From Cnuibacter physcomitrellae (GTDB lineage: Bacteria > Actinomycetota > Actinomycetes > Actinomycetales > Microbacteriaceae): 64,000 nucleotides of DNA. A program made the translations under genes and the position numbers. The notes under the pieces were generated by a model, which searched no databases, was not told where the DNA came from, and was given only the letters and a program-made list of their open reading frames with translations. Where the stretch lies: assembly GCF_014640535.1 (NCBI RefSeq), contig NZ_BMHD01000003.1, positions 89,116 to 153,115 of the forward strand, written 5' to 3'. Shown in pieces: positions 58,709 through 64,000 of the stretch; position 1 is the stretch's first letter; each line of letters begins with the position of its first letter.

Positions 58709-59457
58709 CCGACACCCGACGGCACCCCCACCGTCGCACGATCCTGCTGATCGTCGCCGCCGTGGCCCTTGTGGCTCTCGGCGGGGTCGTCACCTGGACC
58801 GTCACCACGCGCCCGGGCGGGGGCGACGCGATCCCGGTGACACCCGCCCCGTCGGCCACCGACGACTCGTGGGCGGAGTCGGTCTGCGGTCTGGAGGGCT
58901 TCGAGGAGTCCGGCGAGCTCACCACGGCGCCGACGGTGTCGTGGGAGAGCGTCGAGGGCGGGCAGATGCCCGCCAGCGACACTGCGGGCCCGGCGAAGAT
59001 CTCGGACGCCGGTGTGCGCACCTGCTTTGCGCACACGCTGGAGGGTGCGGTCCTCGCGGCCGCGTGGGCGGAGTTCCCCTACGGCCAGTCGTGGGCCGCG
59101 GAGCGGGGGTATTGCGAGGAAGGCCTGGCGGAGGGCGCCGGTCAGGACGTCTGCCGCAGCAGCCACCCCACCGCCGACCCGCCCGCCGGCAACTGGGTGC
59201 CTACCTCCTACGGTGTCTCGGTCGTCGGCGTCCACGTCGAGTCCTACACCGCCACGGATGCGGTGATCCAGGTCGGCACGACTTCCACCGTCGGCGCGTA
59301 CCCTAACTCGGTCGACACCGTGCGGCTGCGCTGGGTGGATGGGGATTGGAAGCGGTACTACAACGAGAGCACCGGCGGGTCGCTGCCGATCTATGAGTTC
59401 GACACCGTCAAGTCCTTCGACGGGCTCGGTCTGCTCCCGTGGGGGCCGGCATCATGA
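58705..59457 (+). CDS. Membrane-anchored transfer protein, VirB8/TcpC-like position
   Basis: A 250-residue bitopic protein: basic N-terminus (RRHPHRRT), one membrane segment (ILLIVAAVALVALGGVVTW), a Pro/Ala spacer and an extracellular domain with four to five cysteines (VCGLEGFEES, RTCFAHTL, YCEEGL, VCRSSH). Position before the TrbL-like gene fits a VirB8/TcpC-like structural protein, but sequence similarity was not recognised. ATGA overlaps with both neighbours. Confidence 0.7.
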   Translation: MTDTRRHPHRRTILLIVAAVALVALGGVVTWTVTTRPGGGDAIPVTPAPSATDDSWAESVCGLEGFEESGELTTAPTVSWESVEGGQMPASDTAGPAKISDAGVRTCFAHTLEGAVLAAAWAEFPYGQSWAAERGYCEEGLAEGAGQDVCRSSHPTADPPAGNWVPTSYGVSVVGVHVESYTATDAVIQVGTTSTVGAYPNSVDTVRLRWVDGDWKRYYNESTGGSLPIYEFDTVKSFDGLGLLPWGPAS

Positions 59458-61055
59458 GCGTGCTCGCTGCGAACCCGATCGCCGACTGGTGGCTGCAGGA
59501 CATCGCCGACAAGGTCGCCGAGTTCGTCGGCACCGTCGCCGGCTCGATCGGTGCTGGCTGGCTCGCCATCGGCACCCCCAACCTGATCGGCGACGCCAAC
59601 GGCACCTCCGCGACCAGCGCCGCTCAAGCCCCGAACGCCGCCAATGTGACGGAGCTGCTGGGCGCTGTGCAGGTCATCAGCGTCGTCCTGGTCCTGGTCG
59701 GGGTGATGGTCGTCGGCGCCCGGATGGCGGTGGCGCACCATCGCGGCCACGGCCTGCTCGAGGTCGGCAAGCTCGGCTACATCGCCGCCGCCGGCCTCCT
59801 CGTCGGCGCGGCCGGCCTGGTCGGGTCATATGCCCTCCCGGGCATGTCCGGCGGCGGCGGCACGGTCCCCTTCGTGCGCGACGCGCTGTGGTGGTGGACC
59901 GCCGCCGCGGTGGTGTTCTCCGTGCTCTTCGCCGCGGGCCGCACAGCGTTCACGCTCCGCAAGGAACCGTTGATCGACCTGTTCCGATCGCTGCTCACTC
60001 TGCTGGTCGTCGCGGCCGCGAGCTTGTGGGGCATCCAGCTGGCCGTGCAGGCCGCGGACGGGTTCTCGATCTGGTTCATCGAGCTCACCGCCGGACGCGA
60101 GGGCGGGTTCGGGTCGAACCTGATGGCACTGATGGGCGGCCTCACCTCACCGACCGGGGGAGTGGGCGCCCTCGGTGTCGTCGTCGTCGGGATCATCGCC
60201 GCGCTGGCCGGGATCGTGCAGATCGGATTCATGCTGCTGCGCTCGGCGATGATCGTGCTCCTAACCGCGACACTGCCGACCTCGGCGGCGTTCACGAACA
60301 CCGACATGGGGAAGTCCTGGTTCAAGAAGAACCTCGGCTGGCTGATCGCGTTCATCCTCTACAAGCCCATCGCCGTACTGGTGTACGGGATCGCGTTCCT
60401 CATGGTCGGCGCGGACTGGACCCAGGGGTGGGACCAGCTGATGACGATGATGCTCGGCGTCCTCATGCTCGGCCTGGCGCTGGTGGCGCTGCCGGCGCTG
60501 ATGAAGTTCATGGTCCCCGCCGTGTCACCGCTGATGGGCGGTGGCGGCGCTGGCGCCGGCGTCGCTCTCGCCGCGGCAGCGGGAAGCGTCGGCGGAGAGC
60601 TCGCCTCGCACGCGGTCCGCAGCAGCAGCTTCAAGTCTCAGCAGAGCGTCTCGTCGTCCAGCTCGAGCGAGCAGATCACCACCGGCAGTGGCTCAGGGCC
60701 CGCGCCGAGCGTGTCCCGCACCGGTGCCGCGCCGTCGACGTCGAGCCCGTCCACCTCCGCCGGTGAGGGATCCGCCGCGGCCTCGTCGAGTGGCAAGACC
60801 GCCGCGACCGAGTCCGGGAGCGGCACCGCGGCCGCGAGCACCGGCACCGGAGCCGCCGCGGGGTCGGGCGCCGCCGCCGCAGGGTCCGGCGCCGCTGCAG
60901 GCTCGGGCGCTGCCGCCGCGGGATCCGCCGGCGCGACGGCCGCGGGCCCCGCGGCTCCTGCCGTGATCGCGGCTCAGAAGGCGGCGGAGCTGGGTCTTGC
61001 CGCGAAAAACGCCGCCGCGCAGGCGACCGAAGGAAGCACAGGAGAACAGTCATGA
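59454..61055 (+). CDS. TrbL/VirB6-like polytopic conjugation protein
   Basis: A 533-residue protein with an amphipathic N-terminus (PIADWWLQDIADKVAEFVG), about seven membrane segments (for example VQVISVVLVLVGVMVVGARM, TLLVVAAASLWGIQLAVQAA) and a low-complexity Ala/Gly/Ser-rich C-terminal tail (about residues 385-533). This is the VirB6/TrbL layout, forming the inner-membrane channel. Start ATG 59454 overlaps the previous stop. The tail with repeated GSGAAA units is unusually long. Confidence 0.85.
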   Translation: MSVLAANPIADWWLQDIADKVAEFVGTVAGSIGAGWLAIGTPNLIGDANGTSATSAAQAPNAANVTELLGAVQVISVVLVLVGVMVVGARMAVAHHRGHGLLEVGKLGYIAAAGLLVGAAGLVGSYALPGMSGGGGTVPFVRDALWWWTAAAVVFSVLFAAGRTAFTLRKEPLIDLFRSLLTLLVVAAASLWGIQLAVQAADGFSIWFIELTAGREGGFGSNLMALMGGLTSPTGGVGALGVVVVGIIAALAGIVQIGFMLLRSAMIVLLTATLPTSAAFTNTDMGKSWFKKNLGWLIAFILYKPIAVLVYGIAFLMVGADWTQGWDQLMTMMLGVLMLGLALVALPALMKFMVPAVSPLMGGGGAGAGVALAAAAGSVGGELASHAVRSSSFKSQQSVSSSSSSEQITTGSGSGPAPSVSRTGAAPSTSSPSTSAGEGSAAASSSGKTAATESGSGTAAASTGTGAAAGSGAAAAGSGAAAGSGAAAAGSAGATAAGPAAPAVIAAQKAAELGLAAKNAAAQATEGSTGEQS

Positions 61056-62545
61056 CCAGCACGCCGGCGCAGCCTCGCGTCTACTCCCACGTCGACCGGA
61101 TCCGCTCGGCCGGGATCCTCGGCCTCAGCTTCGTCGGAACGATCGTCCTGTTCGGCGGACTGATCGCGTCGATCATCACGCTCATGGTGTCGAACCTGTG
61201 GGCGGCCCTGGCGGTGTTCGCCCCGGTGACGGCCGCGCTGTGGGTGACCAGCCGGAAGGACCAGCACGGCCGGTCCCTGTCGCAGAAGGCCCTCACCCGC
61301 ATGGGCTTCGCCTCCGCACGGCGAGCGGGCCGGACCCGGTACCGGTCGGGCACGGTCGGGGCGATCGCGTCGGGCCGGAACGAGCTGCCCGGGCTCGCGG
61401 CGGCGTCGACGATGAGCGAGTTCCGGGACTCGTGGGAACGTCCGTTCGGGCTGATCCACCACCCCCACCCCGGCCACGTCGTCCTCGGCTTCGCGGTCAG
61501 CCCCGAGGGCGGCGCGCTGGTGGACAACCACCAGATCGACTCCTGGGTGCGGGGCCTGGATGAGGCGCTGCGCTCGTTCACGGTGGAGCCCGACGTGATG
61601 GCCTGCCAGATCATCGTCGAGGCCGCCCCTGGCACGGGCGCGAAGCTGCACCGTCTGGTGCAGACCTCCGTCGACCCGAACGCCCACGCCGTTCCCCGGC
61701 AGGCCCTGGACGAGCTGCTGCAGCTGCTCTCCTCCGGCGCCGTCGTGCTCCAGGCCTACGTGACGATCACGTTCACCACCCGCACCGCGGAGGGCGGGAA
61801 GCGGTCGGTGCTGCAGATGGGCCAGGACCTCTCCGCCCGGGTGCCATTCTTCGCCGAGATCCTCGGCATCACCGGCGCCGGCCAGGTCCGGCCCCTGTCT
61901 GCGCAGGAGTGGTGCGAAGTGATCCGGGTGGGCTACGACCCGGCCGCGCAGACCGCGATCGAGGCCGCCCACCACGACGGCCAGACCCCGGACCTGTCCT
62001 GGTCCGACGTCGGCCCCGTCGCCGCCGACGCCGAATGGAGCCACTACCGCCACGACTCGGCGGTGTCGGTGACGTGGCAGATGACCGGCATGCCGCAGGG
62101 CATGTGGACCGCCACCGTCCTCGCGCCGCTGCTGGCCCCGCACGCGCGCATCGCCAGGAAGCGGGTGACGCTGCTGTACCGGCCGATCGACGTCGCCGTG
62201 CAGAACACCGTCGCCGTCGCCGACCGCAAGACCGGCGGGTTTCTCTCTTCTGGGGGTGCGCAGGACGCGGTCGCGCTGGAGAACGCTAAGCGCCGCGAGG
62301 AAGCCGTCGCCCAGGGAGCCGGCCTGGTCAACTTCGGGATGCTCATCACCGCCACCCTCACCGACGAGTCCCAGATCCCCGACGCCGTCGTCGCGATCGA
62401 GGGCATGACCGGCGCCGCGCGAGTGCAGACCCGCATCGCGACGGGGATGCAGGACACCGCCTTCGCAGCCGCGCTGCCGCTCGGGATCGTGCTGCCGCTG
62501 CACCGGGCGATCGGGAAGGCCACCGCGCAGAGGAGGGGCCGCTGA
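61052..62545 (+). CDS. SCO6880-family transfer protein (PrgI/VirB3-like N-terminus)
   Basis: A 497-residue protein of the actinobacterial SCO6880 group. Two membrane segments lie near the N-terminus (ILGLSFVGTIVLFGGLIASI, LAVFAPVTAALWV), followed by a large cytosolic domain (FGLIHHPHPGHVVLGFAVSP; VRPLSAQEWCEVIRVGYDP). In this group a VirB3-like part is fused to the N-terminal domain of a VirB4-like ATPase, and the motor domain is encoded by the next gene. ATGA overlap with trbL-like gene. Well matched to its neighbours. Confidence 0.88.
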   Translation: MTSTPAQPRVYSHVDRIRSAGILGLSFVGTIVLFGGLIASIITLMVSNLWAALAVFAPVTAALWVTSRKDQHGRSLSQKALTRMGFASARRAGRTRYRSGTVGAIASGRNELPGLAAASTMSEFRDSWERPFGLIHHPHPGHVVLGFAVSPEGGALVDNHQIDSWVRGLDEALRSFTVEPDVMACQIIVEAAPGTGAKLHRLVQTSVDPNAHAVPRQALDELLQLLSSGAVVLQAYVTITFTTRTAEGGKRSVLQMGQDLSARVPFFAEILGITGAGQVRPLSAQEWCEVIRVGYDPAAQTAIEAAHHDGQTPDLSWSDVGPVAADAEWSHYRHDSAVSVTWQMTGMPQGMWTATVLAPLLAPHARIARKRVTLLYRPIDVAVQNTVAVADRKTGGFLSSGGAQDAVALENAKRREEAVAQGAGLVNFGMLITATLTDESQIPDAVVAIEGMTGAARVQTRIATGMQDTAFAAALPLGIVLPLHRAIGKATAQRRGR

Positions 62546-64000
62546 TGCTCGCCACGATCACCAAGCTCGGCAAGAAGCTCGTCGGCCTCCCGACCACCGA
62601 GAACGGGACCCGCGGGCCGGGCCTGCTCGGCTGGCGGGGCCCGGACATGGGGACGGCGGGGGTGGCGTTTACGGCGCCCGAGTTCCGGGCGTCGACGAAC
62701 CAGATCTGCGGGATGTGGCCCTTCGCCGCCGGCTCCAGCGTCCCCATGGTCGGAACCCCGATCGGCCGCCACCAGTTCACCGGTGCCCCGGTGTGCTGCG
62801 ACCCGGTGTCCTGGTTCCGGGCGGGCCTGATCCGGAACCCGTCGATGTTCATCCTCGGCGAGCCCGGGCTGGGGAAGACCAGCGTCATCCACCGGATCAG
62901 CACCGCCCTCTATGGGTTCGGAACGATCCCGATCGTGCTCGGCGACATCCGCCCCGACTACATCGGCATGATCCGCGCGTTCGGCGGGCAGGTCATCACC
63001 ATCGGCGACGGCGAGCACTACCTCAACATCCTCGACCCCGGCGACCTGCCCGACGCGATCCAGCTCCTCGAGGACGCCGCCCGCGCCGCCAACGTCGCCG
63101 GCGACGTACAGAAGGCCGCCGACCTGCTCCAGGCCGCCGAGGGGCGTCTGGCGTCCTATCAGGCACAGCGACTCTCGCTGGTGGTGATGGTCGTCGAGCT
63201 CTCCCGCCGCGAGCGGTTGCAGACCGTGGAACGCAACATCATCGCCGCAGCACTGTCCCACCTGGACGAGACGGTCACCGGTCGGGTGCCGGTGCTCGCG
63301 GATCTGCTCGAGGTGGTGCAGAACCCGCCGCAGGCGGTCCGGACTGTCAGCGTCGACCGGGGTGATGACGACCGGTACCGGAACAAGACCGAGCAGCTCG
63401 AGGAGGACCTGATCGCTCTCACCCAGGGGGTGGGCCTCGGGGCTGCGTTCTCGAAGCCGACGAGTGAGCCGATGCGGCGGGATCGGCCGGTGGTGTTCGA
63501 TCTGTCCGCGATCAACGAGGACGATAAGGCGCTCCTGGCGGCGGCGATGCTCGCCTGCTGGTCGGTCGGGATGATGACCACGAAGCTCAATTCCGTGCTC
63601 GCCGACCACGGGCTCGCGCCGCGGCGGCACTACTTCATCGTCCTCGACGAGCTGCACCGCGCCCTCCAGGCGGGATCGGGGGTTATCGACCACCTGGTGC
63701 TCCTGACCCGTCTGAACCGGTCCCGCGACTCCGGACAGGTGATGGCCACACACACGATGGCGGACCTTGAAGCGGTTCCGGACGAGCACGACCGGGAACG
63801 GGCCCGCGAGCTCGTCGCGCACTCCCAGATCAAGGTGTTCGGCGGGCTGCCTCCGGTGGAGGTGAAGGAACGCCTCACCCGGATCACGGAGATCACCGGC
63901 CGCGAGGCGGACCTGATCGGGTCCTGGTCCGACCCGGGGGTGCTCGATGAGCGCACCGGCGAGGCCATCCCGCCCGGCCGCGGGAAGTTCCTCATCAAGG
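62545..64000 (+). CDS. VirB4-like conjugation ATPase, partial
   Basis: The frame is open from ATG 62545 (TGATG junction with the previous gene) to the right edge, about 485 residues, so the C-terminus is missing. Walker A is ILGEPGLGKTS (about residue 108) and Walker B FIVLDELHRA (about 364), with LARLNRSRDSGQVMA-like LLTRLNRSRDSGQ and FGGLPPVEVKERL following. It is the motor ATPase of the type IV secretion apparatus, acting on the cytosolic face. Together with the SCO6880-family protein it gives the two halves of VirB4. Confidence 0.9.
   Translation, partial: MLATITKLGKKLVGLPTTENGTRGPGLLGWRGPDMGTAGVAFTAPEFRASTNQICGMWPFAAGSSVPMVGTPIGRHQFTGAPVCCDPVSWFRAGLIRNPSMFILGEPGLGKTSVIHRISTALYGFGTIPIVLGDIRPDYIGMIRAFGGQVITIGDGEHYLNILDPGDLPDAIQLLEDAARAANVAGDVQKAADLLQAAEGRLASYQAQRLSLVVMVVELSRRERLQTVERNIIAAALSHLDETVTGRVPVLADLLEVVQNPPQAVRTVSVDRGDDDRYRNKTEQLEEDLIALTQGVGLGAAFSKPTSEPMRRDRPVVFDLSAINEDDKALLAAAMLACWSVGMMTTKLNSVLADHGLAPRRHYFIVLDELHRALQAGSGVIDHLVLLTRLNRSRDSGQVMATHTMADLEAVPDEHDRERARELVAHSQIKVFGGLPPVEVKERLTRITEITGREADLIGSWSDPGVLDERTGEAIPPGRGKFLIK

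Overview
The window is high-GC DNA from an actinobacterium, most likely a Microbacteriaceae- or Micrococcales-type organism. The evidence is the codon use, an F420-type oxidoreductase, an EspR-like regulator, an actinobacterial SCO6880/TrbL/VirB4-like transfer operon, and many GTG starts and 4-bp ATGA overlaps. A plasmid replication and partition block (parA, parB-like, RHH protein, RepA_C-type repA, iterons, primase-like protein) sits between a long catabolic region and a conjugation operon. No rRNA, tRNA, CRISPR array or insertion sequence was seen. The simplest reading is a large conjugative catabolic plasmid, or a plasmid-derived integrated element.

Catabolic region, about 1-38.6 kb. A leftward operon encodes a cyclase-family hydrolase and a branched-chain-type (Liv) ABC importer, divergent from a rightward operon of a nitronate monooxygenase-like flavoenzyme, EtfB, EtfA and a membrane cytochrome b. 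Converging on these is a leftward operon of pyruvate-carboxylase-type carboxyltransferase, BCCP, biotin carboxylase, BioY, 3-oxoacid CoA-transferase A and B, and thiolase. Its logic suggests carboxylation of a methyl ketone to a beta-keto acid, CoA transfer and thiolysis. An IclR regulator, an F420-type oxidoreductase and a cupin resembling 2,4'-dihydroxyacetophenone dioxygenase are transcribed divergently. Next come a sugar-type ABC importer with an ATPase-permease fusion plus an SDR, an AcoR-like activator lacking the sigma-54 loop, a zinc-ribbon protein with a metallo-beta-lactamase-fold lactonase, an alcohol dehydrogenase-aldehyde dehydrogenase-SDR operon, an acyl-CoA ligase (ADP-forming type)-DUF35-thiolase-like operon, and a Baeyer-Villiger monooxygenase-split transketolase-SDR-glycerol dehydrogenase-like operon. 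Together these genes look like machinery for ketones, alcohols and acyl-CoAs; the actual substrate cannot be read from sequence.

Accessory region, about 38.6-46 kb. It holds a TetR-regulated membrane protein, a deletion junction fusing a DUF3500 lipoprotein to the tail of an efflux adaptor, an SRAP (YedK-like) protein, a LigC-like ATP-dependent ligase, small hypothetical genes, one frameshifted gene, and about 0.8 kb without a convincing gene.

Plasmid core, about 46-51.7 kb. parA, a parB-like gene, an RHH regulator and repA are followed by iterons. Iterons of the same family lie at both ends of the leftward primase-like gene, and three of them encode the N-terminus of that protein. An RHH gene with its own palindromes follows.

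Signalling-like module and transfer genes, about 51.8-64 kb. An ImmA/IrrE-type metalloprotease, a polytopic membrane protein, a membrane-anchored alpha/beta hydrolase and an EspR-like HTH form one tight operon, with a convergent winged-helix gene. A TTGGAG-NN-CTCCAA palindrome stands upstream of this operon and again on the side facing the transfer operon. The transfer operon (nine genes including the start of a VirB4-like ATPase) runs off the right edge; no relaxase is within the window.
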